Below, in pieces: positions 22,565-35,635 of a stretch of 64,000 nucleotides of DNA (positions are counted from its first letter, which is position 1; each line of letters starts with the position of its first letter). The stretch is from Dasypus novemcinctus (Eukaryota > Chordata > Mammalia > Cingulata > Dasypodidae). Below the pieces are notes generated by a model. The model worked only from the letters and a program-made list of their open reading frames with translations. It was not told the DNA's origin and made no database searches. The position numbers and the translations under genes were made by a program. The DNA lies in contig NC_080682.1 in the NCBI RefSeq assembly GCF_030445035.2, forward strand, positions 33,214,770 through 33,278,769. Direction: 5' to 3'.

Positions 22565-25500
22565 GGATTAAACTCACCAGTCAAGAAACACAGAATGGCG
22601 GAATGGAAAAGAAATATGACCCATCTATATGCTGTTTACAAGAAACCAATATTTGACTCAGGGATTCAAGAAGGCTGAAAGTGAAGGGTTGGAAAACAAT
22701 TTTACAAGCAAACAATAATCAAAAAAAGGGTGGGAGTAACTTTACTAATATCAGACAAAATAGACTTTAAATGCAAAAAGACAAAGATGGTCACTATGTA
22801 TTAATAAAAGGGGTAATCTTACAAGAAGATTGAACAATCATAAACATTTATGCACTTAACCAGGGCACCTCAAAATGCACAAGACAAACACTGGAATAAC
22901 TAAGTGGAGAAAAAGGTGCCTCTACAATTATTGTGGAAGACTTTAATACAATATTATCACCATTAGACAGAACTTCTTGACAGATGATCTCTAGTCAATA
23001 AAGAAACAAAGACTTTGAATAATGCATTAGAAGATCCTGACCTAATAGACATTTTCAAAACATTATACCCAAGTACAGTGGGACATACATTCTTCTCAAG
23101 TGCACATAGATCATTCTCCAAGATAGATCACATGCTAGACTACAGAAAACCTCTCAATGAATGAACTAAGATTGAAATTATACAAAGTAATTTATCTGAC
23201 CACAATGGAATGAAGTGGAAATCAGCAAGGGGAGGAGAAGCAGATAAGGCACAAAGACACACTCTTATACAAGCGTTTGATCAAGGAGGAAATTGCAAAA
23301 GAAATCAGTAACCATCTTGAAACAAATGAAAATGACAACACACCAAAACCTATAGGATGCAGCAAAAGTGATGCTGAGAAGGAAATTCATAGCCATAAAT
23401 GCATATATCACAAAAGAAGAAAGAGCTACAATTAAACAACTAACTGCACAACTGGAGGAATTAGAAAAAGAACAACAAAATAACCCAAAGGAAGTAAAAA
23501 AAAAAAAAGAAAGAACAAAAATTAGAGCAGAATTAAATGAAATTGAAAATAAGAAAGGAGTAGAAAAAACACATGAAACCAAAAATGTTTCTTCAAGAAG
23601 ATCAATAAAATTGACAAACCACCATCTAAGCTAACAAAGAAAAAAGAGAAAGATACAAATACACAAAATAAGAAATGAGGAAGGGGATATCACCACTGAC
23701 CCCAGAAAAATAAGAAATATCATGAGGGTACTTTGAAAAATTATGTGAAAACAAGATGGACAAATTAGAGGAAATGGAAAAATTCCTAGAAACACACAAG
23801 CAAGTTAGATTGAAGAAAGAAGAAATTGATAAGCTCAACAGACCAATCACAAGTAGTGAAGTAAAATCAGTCATCAAAAACCTCTCAAATAAGAAAAACC
23901 GAGGACCAGACACCTTCACAGATGAATTTTACCAAACATTCTGGAAAGAACTAAGATCAATCCTGCTCAAACTCTTTCAAAAAATAGAAGTGGAAGAAAC
24001 ATTGCTTAACTCATTCTTTGATGAAATCACCCTAATACCAAAGCCAAACAAAGATACCACAAATAAGGAAAACTATAGACCAATCTTTCTAATGAACCTA
24101 GATGCTAAAATCCTCAAAAAATACTTGCTAATCATTTTCAACCACACATCAAACTAATTATACACCATGACCAAGTGGGCATTATCCCTGGTATGCAAGG
24201 ATATTTCAATAAAAGAAAATAAATCATTGTTACACATCACATAAACAGAGTGAAAGAAAAAATGTACACAATCATCTTTAAGATGTTGAAAAATGATAAA
24301 AAACACAATAAAACAACATTTCTTTATAAAAACACCACAAAAGATATGGATAGAAAGAAACTTCCTCAACATGATAAAGGGTATATAAGGGAAACTCACA
24401 GCAAAATTTATATACAATGATGAAATTGTAAAAAAATTCCCTCTAAGATCAGGAACTAGACAAGGAGGCCCACTATCACCACTCCTATTTAACATTGTGT
24501 TAAAAGAACTTGCTCTAGTCCTTAGGCAAGAAAAAAATATAAAAGGCATCCAAATTGGAAAAGAAGTAAACATTTCAGTATTTACAAACAACATAATCCT
24601 ACACATAGGAAGCCAAGAGAAATCTGCAAGATTTTAGATCTTATAAATGGTTTCAAGTGAAGTGGCAGGTTATAAGATCAATGTACAAAAATCAATAGCA
24701 TTTCTGTAAATCAATAATGAACAATCTGAAAAGGAAATCAGGAAAATTATCTTTTACAACAGCAACTAAAATGTCAAGTACCTAGGAATAAATTTAACTA
24801 AATATATAAATGACTTACATGCAGAAAATTACATAGCACTGATAAAGTCAATCAAAGAAGATTTAAATAAGTGAAAGAATATTTTCTGTTCATGAATAGG
24901 AAGACTAAACATCACTAAAACATATATCCTACCCAAACTGATACACAGATTTGATGCAATTCCAATATAAATCAACACAGCATTTTTTACTAAATTGGAA
25001 AAAACTAACTATGAGATTTATTTGGAAGGGCAAGAGGCCATGAATAGCCAAAGACATATTGCAAAAGAAAAATGAGATTAGAGGAATCATACTACCTGAC
25101 CTTCAACTAAACTACAAATCTAAAGTGATCAAAACTGCATGGTGTTGGCAGAAGTATAGCCATACAGACTTATGGAACTGAATTGAGAGTTCTGATTTAG
25201 AGCCTCACCCATACAGTCATCTGATATTCTACAAGCCCACCAAGCCCATTCAACTAGGAGAAAATGGTTTCCTCAAAAAATGGTGCTTGGAGAATTGGAT
25301 ATCAATATCCAAAAGAATCTTAACAAAAATTAACTCAAGAAGGATCAAAGATCTAAATATAAATGTCAAGGCCATAAAGATCTTGGAAGAAAATATAGGG
25401 AAACATATTCAGTGCCTTATAATAAGAAATTATTTCATGAACTTCACATCCAAAGCACAAGCAGCAAAAGAAAAAATAGACAAATGTGACCTCCTCAAAA

Positions 25501-26070
25501 TTGAAAACGTTTGCACCTCAAAGGAGTTTGAGAAGAAAGTGAAAAGACAGCCTACAAAATAAGAGAAAATATTTGGTAACCAGATATCTTATGGTGGCCT
25601 TATGTCCAACACATATAAAATGAAATTCTATATCTTAAAAATAAAAAGATAAATAACCCATTTAAAAAATGGGCAAGTGATTTGAATAGACACTTTTCCA
25701 AAGAGGATATAGAAATGGCTAAAAAGCACATGAAATGATACTCAACATCACTAGATACTAGTGAAAAGGAAATCAAAATTACAATGAGATGTCATCTTAC
25801 ACCATTAGAGTAGTGACTATAAAAGAGAGGACTACAAGTGTTGAAGAGGATGTGGAGGCACTGGAACCTTCATCCACTGCTGGTGGGAATGTAAAATGGC
25901 ACAGCCATTGTGAAGGACTATTTGACAGTTCCTCAAAAACCTAATTATGGATCTGCCATATCCAGCAATTTCTCTGCTGGCTGCAAATAATTGAAAGCAA
26001 GGACATGAACAGATATATGCACACCAATGTTCCTAGCAGCACTATTCACTATTGGCAAAAGTTGGAATAA

Positions 26071-26500
26071 GGGGGCAGTGGACTTCACCCAGTGGTTAGG
26101 GTGTCCGTCTACCACATGGGAGGTCTGTTGTTCAAACCCTAGGCCTCCTTGACCCATGTGGAGCTGACCCATGCACAATGCTGATGTGCGCAAAGAGAGC
26201 CATGCCACTCAGGGGTGTCCCCCACGTAGGGGAGCCCCACATGCAAGGAGTGCACCCCATAAGGAGAGCTGCCCAGCACAAAAGAAAGTTCAGCCTGCCC
26301 AGGAATGGTGCCACATACATGGAGAGCTAACAGAGCAAGATGACACAACAAAAAGAAACACAGATTCCTGTGCCGCTGACAACAACAGAAGCGGACAAAG
26401 AAGAATACGCAGCAAATAGACAAAGAGAACGGACAACCGGGGTTGGGGGGAGGGGGGGAGGAGAGAGAGATAAATAAATAAATAAATAAATCTTTAAAAA
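26071..26500 (+). mobile_element. DAS-SINE, full length, in L1
   Basis: The tRNA-like head has an A-box region ('cccagtggttagggtgtccg') and a B-box TGTTCAAACCC (26129-26139). The DAS body follows, then a G-rich run (26440-26462), ATAAATAAATAAATAAATCTTT and an A-run. The target duplication AAAAGTTGGAAT is perfect (26057-26068 and 26501-26512). The L1 coding trace 'aaagttggaata..' resumes exactly after it. Open frames in it (e.g. 26139-26765 minus) are incidental. Confidence 0.93.
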
Positions 26501-26529
26501 AAAAGTTGGAATCAACCCAACTGACCATC

Positions 26530-29500
26530 ATACGGGTGAAGTCTATGGCAATATTGAAGTGTCTAGCTATGCAGTGAAGGGACATGATAGGAGTATAGTG
26601 ACAATATTGGGTTGGGTGGTGCAGGTTTGACAGAGGACCAAGGTGGAGAGGGTCAGTTGGATGGTCCATAGAACTGGGGGGAGGGTTAGGGGTGGAAGCA
26701 GGTGAGCACTGGGGATAGGTGGGTAAGTGGTTGAAATTACAATGTTGGGAATGCTCATTTGTCAATATTTCAGGAAAGGTTACTGATTCAGGGTGTTGGG
26801 AGCCATTCTGACCAGGGTGGATTTGGGTCAGGATTCTGGGGAGAGTGTAGTGATCATTTTAGTGTGTTCCATCAGTGGGTAGAGTCCCTACATAATGAAT
26901 AGGAAGGTGTTGGACTCCCATCCTAGGGAGGCCTGCTATGTTCTTAAACAGAGGGATGTGAGTCTCTTGAGAGCATTGGTGGTGCCTAATAGGGGAGAAC
27001 AGACCAGTGTGTCAAGCCTTCAGTGAAGATCCAAGTAACTATGAATCTTGTCCTTCAAGGGATGAAGACTGGTGGTCACCATGGACCCAAAGAGGAGGGG
27101 GGGAGAAGGAATAAAATAGATGGAAGAGAGGGCAATTTGAGGGTGATGAAAGTGGTCTGCATGATTTTGCAAAGGTGGACACAGGCTACATTAAATTTTA
27201 TGAGATCTTTAAAAGTATATGGCCCAAAATGTAAACCAAAATGTGAACTTTCGACATCGTTAATAGCTAAGTTTCAATATTTTTGAATCAATTGTAACAA
27301 ATTTACCATCCACATATAGAAGGTTATTGATGGGAGAAAGGGGAAAAGGGGGAGGAGGTTGGGTAGATAGGAATCCCCTGTATTCTGTACATGACTCTAT
27401 TGTAACTTAAAACTTCTTTGAAGAAAAAAATGAGAGAGAAAAAAAAAAAAGGAAGACATTGGGGGAATAAATGGAAGAAAATGCCCCTGTAAATACAGGA
27501 CAGTAAGTCATACAATGATGAAATGCAAAATGCAAAAAAAAAAAAGTAATTTTTCTTCACTTTTTCCCTTATTTTTTAATATTCCAGTTTTTAAAATATT
27601 ATTGTTTTCACTTTTTATGAACTTTTTCTGTATTTTACTTCTTAAGTATACAACTATCATTATTATTTCATTTTTCTTATTAATTGTATGTGGCTATTTT
27701 ATTGGCTTCATTCTTGAAGAAGTTTTAGATCACAAAATTGTTACTACTGTGACAGGCGGGGATCTTAGGAACAGTGTCAGTGAGGGTGGATACATGAGAG
27801 GAAGTTCACCTGGGTATACACATAAGGCATATGAATATGTTCAGATGTTCGTGGGGCATTCACAGTGGGTGGAGATTCACACAATAACCAAAATATATCA
27901 AATTCCCACACAGGGGAGCTCTGCCACATTCTCTAATGGAACAACAAGAATGCCGCAAGTAGAGGGGCAATGACTTGTGAAGGAGAATAGTCCATTGATG
28001 GATGCTTGATATTGACTCTGCTTATGAGTTTTTGCTTGTGACATAGGGTGCCTAAGAGTTACCTATGGGGAGCCTCCTTTTTGCTCAAATTTGGCCTTAC
28101 TCTAAACCGAACTCAACATATAAAAGTAATAACTTTCCCCTAGTCTGGGATATGACTCCCAGGGATGAGCCTCCCCAGCATTGAGGGATTGCTACCAAGT
28201 ATCAACAAGCAATGCATCTGGTGAAAACAAAAACAACACCTGACCAAAAGGGGCAAAAGCTAAAGACAAATGAATTTGAATGGCTAAGAGAATTCAAAGT
28301 AAGTCGGACCCACCAGGGAATCAAGAGTACCAACAACTGCAAGCAGAGGAATTGTATCCATCATCCCTGTGGAATCTAAGCTCTGTCTTGATCTATAGGT
28401 GGAGTGGACTGCACCATCCCAGGGTCCACAGAATGGAGGAATAAAATATGGATTAGAGTGGACTTACCAATACTCTACTATAAGACTATTGTGACTACTA
28501 ATAGAAGAAATTGTAGCATTGAGGTGGAGAAAGTGGCCACAGTAGTTGCTGAGGGCAGGGAGAGAGAAGAAGAGGTGATGAAAGGGCATTTTGGAGACCT
28601 TGAGTTTTCCTAAATGATGTTGCAGGGTCAGATGCTGGACATTATATATCCTGCTATAACCCCTGAATGTACTGGGGAAGAGTGTGAACTGTAAGGTAAA
28701 CTATTATCTCTGAAGTGCAGCAGTGCTCCAAAATGTGTTCACCATGTGCTATGAGTGTGCCACAATGATGGAGGAGGTTGTTGGTGTGGGAGGAGTGGGG
28801 TGGGGGGTGGGGATATAAAGGAACCTCCTATATTTTTTTAATGTAACATTTTTTTGTGATATATGTATCTTCAAAAAAATATAATTTACAAAAATGATGG
28901 GGTGGGGAGATTGGGAGTGGGGTATATGATAACATCATTTTTTTGTGATTTTTAATGTTTTTTAATGTAACGTTCTTCATGATCTATTAACTTTAATTTT
29001 TAAAAAAGTTTAAAAACAAAAACAAACCAAAGTGAGTCGGGAGGCAATCCCAGAGGTAGCACTTATGCACATTTCAACAGGATCTCATTGACAGCCAAAG
29101 TAGACACAATTCTAAATAGCAAAGCTCTTCAGGGATTTGGAGATATCCAGACACTATCATCAGGGCAGACAGCTTAGGAATTTGGCCTCTCACCAGTGGG
29201 CCCTAATCAGTATTTTGCTCCCCAAGGTGACAGAGTTAGTCTCAGCAGTGGTTTCCCTATGCATGACTCTTCTGTCCTTCTATTTGAACCTAAAATTAGT
29301 ACAAGATTTGATAGGTATACATCCAAGAGACTTAAATCTTTGGGCTGTCCATGTGCCAGCAGAGCATTGAATCTCAACGGAGTTACAACACCTATTCTCT
29401 GGTTCAATGAACTCACCCAGGACAACAAACAGAGATGATGCACAAACACCATACCATGGAACTGAGAATGCTTACAACTGCAAGCAAGAGAGTCCCTTCT

Positions 29501-30017
29501 ATAGGATGTATAGGGTCAAAGTCCCCTCAGTTGGTGGAGTGGGCATCACCATCCCAGAGTCCTCAGAATTGGGAAATTAATTATGGACTAAAATAAACTT
29601 ACTAGTATTTTACTATAGACTACTTGTGATTATAGCAATGAAAGAAATACCGTTGTTGTGGAGGAAATGACACATGGATATTCTAGGGTTAGGGAGAGGG
29701 AAAAACAGGAGTAATAGAGAGGCATTTTTAGGACTTGGGAGTCATCTCAATAACATTATAATGACAGATACAGGCCATTATATATCCGGGCATAACCCAC
29801 AGAGTCATAGGTGAAAAAGTGTAAACTACAATGTAAACTTTCATCCATGCTTAGTGGCAATGCTCCAAAATGTGTTTATCAATTACAGTGAATGTACCAC
29901 ACTGATGAAAGATGTAGTTAATGTGGGAAAATGTGGGAGGTTGGGGATCAGGGCTATGGGAATCCCCCAAATATTCTCTGTAACATTTATGTAAGTGATG
30001 TATCTTAAAAAAAAAAA
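26530..30017 (+). mobile_element. L1 3' UTR of the second L1
   Basis: It aligns block by block with 5600-8335 of the first L1 (e.g. 'gtgttggactcccatcctag', 'caagtgaccac', 'cctaagagttacct'). It is interrupted by a younger L1 tail at 28308-29027, after which 'aggcaatcccagaggtagc' continues the original sequence. Confidence 0.8.
28308..29027 (+). mobile_element. L1 tail inserted inside an L1 3' UTR
   Basis: It is flanked by CAAAGTAAGTCGG (28295-28307) and CAAAGTGAGTCGG (29028-29040), a 13-bp target duplication with one mismatch. The insert is a 5'-truncated L1 3' UTR of the subfamily seen at 21205-21660, with a G-rich run at 28794-28815. The terminal 'taatgtaac..tttttgtgat..' motif occurs twice (about 28838-28880 and 28940-29000). 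Confidence 0.85.
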
Positions 30018-33000
30018 GGAAAAAAATATTTCTGAGTATCCACCTATTACAAAAATGAAATTGTTTGCCGCATCCCAGTATCATTTTATGTCTTCTCCCT
30101 TTCAAAACATGTTTTCAAATTAATTAGGCAAAGTTTTAGTCATGGTTGTACACAAGTTCATCAGTTGTTTACTCTTTCAACTTAGAAATATTTTTTAATG
30201 AGAAAAAAGAGATTAGCACTAGAACCCAGGATGCACTCATCTTTGTTCATTAATATATGGCCAATATTTTAGTCTACATATTAGACAAATTAATATCAAG
30301 TTAATGTGTATGAAAATTTCAATATTGCATTTTTCTCCTAGTAAAGTAGAAACAAATTATTGACAATAAACAATATCCATGATTTCTATTCACCAGGTCA
30401 ATATCAAAGATGGTATATTTAAGTCTCACGTTAATAACTTTACTTTTGATATCTCAGCTCAATTATCTCTTGCTCAATAAAGACTTCCTTGATTTCCATT
30501 ACTCACTTAAGATCCTTCATTTGAATAATTTTGCACAATCATCACTTAGTAATTGTTAATTTGAAAGCTTGATTACTATCTAGATTTATGACAATACTGA
30601 CACTCTAACTTAAATAATGTCAGGTTTTTGCCTGTCCAGACAATCATATCACAAGGCACAATGTTTTCTTGGAACATATAGCTTACTCAGAATACAGATA
30701 TTTCTAAGTATAGCAGGCAACAATGCAAAATGGCAGTTTCCCACCAAACTGCAATGAATACATCAGACCAAAGGAAGATTTGATCCTGTCCAGTTTGGTT
30801 AGCAAGTGAGTGTTTATTGGGAGCCTGTGTGGGGAAGATCTTCCACAGTGGTATGTCCAAGCCTGGTCCTCCTGGCCTAGAACACTTGTTCTCACTGGTT
30901 AGAGGAGACATGGTGCTTCTGAGGCATGCTGACCACATTCTCACAAAGTGAGAGGGGTCTTTTATTCAACATGTCCACACACATATGGGGAAGGCACATG
31001 AGGGGAGCATTAATAAAATTTCCAGTGCTTAGGATAAATAATGAAGGAATGGACATTTCTAATGTTTCTCAGCAGGCAGAAGATGAACTTTCACAGTAAC
31101 TATGTGCATTTACAATATTTGCCATTAGGGCCGAAGGTATAGCTTTATAGTATTTATATAAGGGATCTATTGATAAGAATGTGGTCAAGAAGGTCACATA
31201 ATAGATTATTTTTAACATTTCCGGGAGAGATGATTAAGGATACAATATTTACTTATCAGTCATGAATTCCCACTTATTTCTCCAGGCTTGCTGTGTACTA
31301 TTAAGTAATGGAAATAATGCTGTGACTAGGAGGAGAAAGAAATGGAAAGGTTGTGGGAAAATGCAAAGGCATACATATATATGGTGAGTTAAGAAATGAA
31401 TAATAGGTAATAGTTGTAGTTAGCATTTCTATGTAGCTTATTATTTACTGTACAACATATAAAAGCTTTATGTATGCAGGTATACCTTCCACATTGCATC
31501 TTTACACATCATGGTTTTGGTATATCTTGGACCAGCATAAGAAATTAAATAGTAATTTTGGGGGAGTTTTGTGAAAGTCACAGATGACAAGCAAAGGCCG
31601 GCAAATGACAAAGAAAAAAAATAGTAACTCAGAAATCCATAAAATATATCTAAATTATTGTATAATCGTTCCTTTAACCAAACACTTAACCCAGGTTTTA
31701 TAATAAGGTACTATAGACACCCCATAAGAGAAAAAGAAAAAAATCAGACTTTATCTCTGGTACAAAGGGAGGGCCAACACTTTTTACCTGGATTCTCCAG
31801 ATTGCTGTAGTTCTATGCCCTTAACGCTGTGATGTGGAAGGGATAACTGTATTAACTCATAAGTCCTGATTTAAATTCCAAGGGTAGGGATCTACTCTTA
31901 ACTATCATCACAGATTACATTAAATTATTTGCTCAAAATCACATGATTCATATGAGTGACACAGCATTGAAAACTACATTTCTTGACTACAGAGTCCTTG
32001 TGTTTAAGCACTTCAATTCTTAGAAAGATAGAACTAAATAATCTTTTCACCTTGCCCATAGGTTATCAGGCCTCTTGACTTTATGAAGTAAACTTTTCCA
32101 AAGTCAGTGGCAAATGTAAGAGAGAAAGGAATGTGTTTAAAAAGAATGGGAGAATTGGTTTCACTAGATATACTGAAAACCTTTATATTATTGTCTTGGA
32201 CTCAGTAGGTTGTCAGTAATTTTTCAATCTCTTTTTATCAAAATTATATAACATCAATCATTTGCAATCAAAATATATTGTTCGTATTTTGCAATTCTCT
32301 ATTACAGTCATTTTCCCCATTATTTTTAAGTAGTTCATCCTTCATACTATATAGAATTTTGGCATACCACTTTAAACAAAGGGATTTTGACTTAAAAATA
32401 ATTCACACATCTTACATAAACTATGTTATACATTGATATAAATACATCAAAAAAGGGAAAATGTGAAAAGCCTAGTGTTTTAATATTCTCCAAACTTTGT
32501 GCTACATTGAGTTAATAACAGCATAAATGCTGACTAGAACATATTTTAAGAGGACAGGTTTTCAGAATTTAATGAAAACATAAGCAATTCCTGAACTTAC
32601 CACATTGTGAAAAATAACAAAATCTGTTGACCATTGTAGTCAATGCAAACCAACAATATATTTTCTAAATCATTGAAACATACATAAATGAACGAAAAGC
32701 AAGCACAGTTCATAAAAAAAGGCCAGAAAATATAGAAGGCCTATAAATAGAGGATACAATGTATGTACAAGGTGAAAGTTTATTTTAAATAGCATATTAT
32801 CAGGAAATAAATGCTTATCAAAGACATAGCTAATTGCAAATAAAACCAATAAGTTTAATAAAGATGGATGCTAGACAACATAGAGTTCATAACAAAAATA
32901 AACCATAATACAGTAAGTTCTATGCATATTTTTAGAAGTTAAACATTATATGTGAATTCAGCATGTAAAGGAAAATAATGCATAGTTCAATTATTTGAAT

Positions 33001-34678
33001 AAATTAATAAACAGTGATTGAACTTGTAAGAATTCATTACAATTTTAATTCTAAAAGAGAGGTTTACCTTTAATATTTCAAAAATTAATTAAGAAAATGA
33101 AATATAATTCTATAAAGAAAATGATATAAATTAAGATAATACAAATCACTTGAAGGGAAAGTATATATAATAATTATTGCATAAATTTAAATAAATATAA
33201 TCAATTATTGGAAAATACAGAAAATATACGTTCTTAAATATACTCTGAAGAGTATCAAAAATTCAAACTATAATTCCAGATTATGTAGAGGCATTTTAAA
33301 AAGGAAATAGTAGTTAATATTTTAACAGTTAAGTTCTACTTGTAATAATGGAAATATTTGGTAATGGCTGGTGGTGATGATCGCACCATTAATGAATGTA
33401 TGTCTTTTTAAAGAAGAAATTTGCAAAACACAGAGAAAAGGAAATTGTTTTAAATTGTACTGAAATTTAAAAAAGAATCAGTAATTACTGAAGCCTTTTG
33501 ATGCATTGCAAAATGGTAGTGTTTTCAAATGGTTAGCTATACAAAAAAGAGCTATAACTTCTTGACATAGTTAACCTGATGAATTAAAAAGAAATACAAA
33601 GCTAAATGTCTAAAAGCATTGCAAGAAGAGATTTTCATTTTGCTCCAGTACCAAGAAAACATTTTTATCCAAGATTAAAAGCAAAATAAATGACCAAAAG
33701 TAATTGCAATAAGTAGAAAACAAAAGCTCCACAAAAGGACAAACATTTTTATGCATATGCAATATGTACATACATATAAATAAGGTTAGCCTATAAGGAC
33801 ATAAACAAAACTCTCAAAAATTATTATGCCATGCCTATTTTTTAATAATTTAAAATATTTTCCAAATATTCTCCAATGTTTGTATGTACTTTTTTATATG
33901 ATTTTATTCCTTCACAATATTTTTCTTTGTTCTTAGACCAAATATTGAACTTCTCATTTTCCTTTTTTAGCTCTTTCTTTATTTATGAATAAGATTAGTC
34001 AAAAATATTTATAAAACTCCAGTGAACATGTCCATATCAAAAGCCATTGTGTAGTCAAAATTTTGCAATAATGTAAGCATTCTGATAATGCTGTTCAAAA
34101 TTTATTAGAACTGCATTTTTCCATTCCTAATATGACTTCATTTTCAAAATAACACTATGGAGTTAGAATTATTTGTCTTATTCAGTGGAGGAAACTAGAC
34201 TTAACTTTCAGAGACTTACAAACATATATGCAGCTTAAAAATTTTGCACGTATAGAATCTAAACCATGGATTTTCTAGAACAAAAACATATTCTTTTACC
34301 ATGCTGTATTCCATCTCTATAGAATAAACATAATGTTTTCTGAGAGAGCTCTTCATAATAAAATTCTCTGAATTTGCAATATGCATGCAGATTTCTATGA
34401 TACAATTTTAAGAAATAGAAAATAATTTTTTTCCATATTATTTTCCTTCAAATCATGCATATGTAGATCATGGGAATAACATATATTTCAGGGCTATGGA
34501 TTACCACATAGATTTCTAAAAACATATTCTTGGAAATGTTCCAGATCATGCATGACCTAAAGGAGGGTTGCTCAACATAAATGCAAACTAGTTAAGGGAT
34601 ACTACTCTCTTTAGAGGGAGGAAATAACTACCCAAAAAGAAAGAAAGAAAAGATGCACTTCAATGTTCAGTATCACTG
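30018..34678. other. Interval downstream of the olfactory receptor, largely unassigned
   Basis: This is AT-rich DNA without coding features. One possible LTR lies at 30690-31010. The remainder (31011-34678) has no recognised repeat, and it is the least repeat-laden part of the window. It would hold the 3' UTR of the minus-strand olfactory receptor. A minus-strand AATAAA candidate (TTTATT on +) exists near 33977-33985, but its use cannot be judged. Confidence 0.5.
30690..31010 (-). mobile_element. Possible ERV LTR (minus strand)
   Basis: Read on the minus strand, a GC-richer segment contains two AATAAA signals (TTTATT on + at about 30814-30819 and 30961-30966) and pyrimidine-rich sequence in the style of a class I ERV LTR. 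No terminal repeats or target duplication were identified. Confidence 0.3.
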
Positions 34679-35635
34679 TCATTTCATGAATTTGGAGCCC
34701 TCTCTCTTCTCTACAACTCTAATGAAAGCAGTTTTCACCTCCTTGTTCCTAAGACTATAAATGAATGGATTCAGCATGGGGATCACCATAGTATAAAACA
34801 CAGAGGCCACTTGATCCTTTCCCAAGGAGTAAGAATTCTTTGGCTTTAAATAAGTAAAAATTGTAGTGCCATAAAAGATGGTGACACCGATGAGGTGGGA
34901 AGCACAAGTAGAGAAGGCTTTGCACTTTCCTGAGGTGGAACTAATTTTCAGGATAGTAGACAGAATGGTCCCGTAGGACACAGAGATTGTGGTAAGAGAC
35001 ACAATTACATTTAAACTAGCAAGAATGAATATTATGATTTCAGTGTTATGAGTGTCAGTGCAAGAAAGAGCTAAAATTGGTGTTAAGTCACAGAAAAAGT
35101 GATAGATTACATTGGAGTTGCAGAAATGCAAACTGTTCATGCAAAGAAGGTTGACTAATGATTCAGTGAACCCAATCACGTAGGACACAGTGATGAGGGC
35201 ACAGCTGAGTCTCATGGACATAATAACTGGGTAGTGAAGAGGATTGCAGATAGCTACATAGCAGTCATAGGCCATTGAAGAAAGGAGGAAAAATTCAGTG
35301 GCACCCAAGAAGAAAAAAAATGACATCTGGGTGAAGCAGCCTCTGAATGAAATATATTTGTTGGAAGTCAGTAAATTCACTAAGGTTTTAGGTTTAATGA
35401 CAGTTGAGTAACTTAAGTCAAGGAATGACAGATGACTCAGGAAAAAATACATGGGGGTGTGAAGCTGGAAATCCAGTTGAATTATCAGTATCATTCCTGC
35501 ATTGCCCAGCAGAGTAATTAGATATATTAGGAGAAATATTATAAAGAGGACCTGCTGGATCTCTTCAGAGTCTGTCAATCCCATAAGGATGAAGTCAGGG
35601 GCATTTGTGTTATTCCTCCTTTCCATAGCATTCAA
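34679..35635 (-). CDS. Class II olfactory receptor (intact, DRY motif changed to DCY)
   Basis: Single-exon odorant-binding G-protein-coupled receptor of the plasma membrane of olfactory neurons, coupling to G-olf. The 318-residue length is normal. Visible family marks: N-glycosylation sequon NNT at 8-10; LGNAGM in TM1 (about 43-48); [13 protein letters not shown] before TM2 (58-70); Cys100 and Cys182 for the conserved disulfide, with extra Cys172 and Cys192; [15 protein letters not shown] at the end of TM3 (121-135); [10 protein letters not shown] before TM6 (239-248); [12 protein letters not shown] in TM7 (286-297). The usual MAYDRY arginine is Cys125 (codon TGC). The first Met (35635) is used; Met4 gives an equally plausible start. 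It looks closest to the OR5/OR8/OR9 group, but I cannot name the subfamily. No other receptor is visible in the window. Confidence 0.95.
   Translation of the reverse strand: MNAMERRNNTNAPDFILMGLTDSEEIQQVLFIIFLLIYLITLLGNAGMILIIQLDFQLHTPMYFFLSHLSFLDLSYSTVIKPKTLVNLLTSNKYISFRGCFTQMSFFFFLGATEFFLLSSMAYDCYVAICNPLHYPVIMSMRLSCALITVSYVIGFTESLVNLLCMNSLHFCNSNVIYHFFCDLTPILALSCTDTHNTEIIIFILASLNVIVSLTTISVSYGTILSTILKISSTSGKCKAFSTCASHLIGVTIFYGTTIFTYLKPKNSYSLGKDQVASVFYTMVIPMLNPFIYSLRNKEVKTAFIRVVEKREGSKFMK

Larger units (their letters stand above)
22190..26525 (+). pseudogene. L1 ORF2 pseudogene (second copy)
   Basis: Endonuclease start ATGAATGTTAATGG is cut after a few codons by an LTR, and L1 sequence resumes at 22565. 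Open remnants include 23368-23634 (linker between endonuclease and RT, lysine-rich) and 23756-24157, which carries FTDEFYQTFWKEL and LIPKPNKDTTNKENYRPI, typical early RT blocks. [14 protein letters not shown] is readable near 24450-24490, but the catalytic F-A-D-D box near 24575-24590 reads FTNN. Multiple stops and frameshifts make it non-functional. 25287-25562 is a C-terminal remnant. Confidence 0.85.
22020..30017 (+). mobile_element. Second large L1 (plus strand) with three nested insertions
   Basis: The element starts with a purine-rich spacer (22020-22190), then ORF2 (22190-26525) and a long 3' UTR (26530-30017) that ends in an A-run at 30006-30017. Nested in it are an ERVK-type solo LTR (22205-22564), a DAS-SINE (26071-26500) and a second L1 tail (28308-29027). 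Each interruption leaves L1 sequence that resumes on the far side. The junction near 26525-26540 skips the ORF2 end present in the first L1 (5340-5535), so a small deletion joins ORF2 to 3' UTR. Confidence 0.88.

Noticed and set aside
26139-26765. 208-codon minus-strand frame
   Set aside because: It runs through a DAS-SINE and L1 3' UTR and is a translation of repeat sequence. Similar frames recur in the SINEs at 59081-59398 and 62684-63066.
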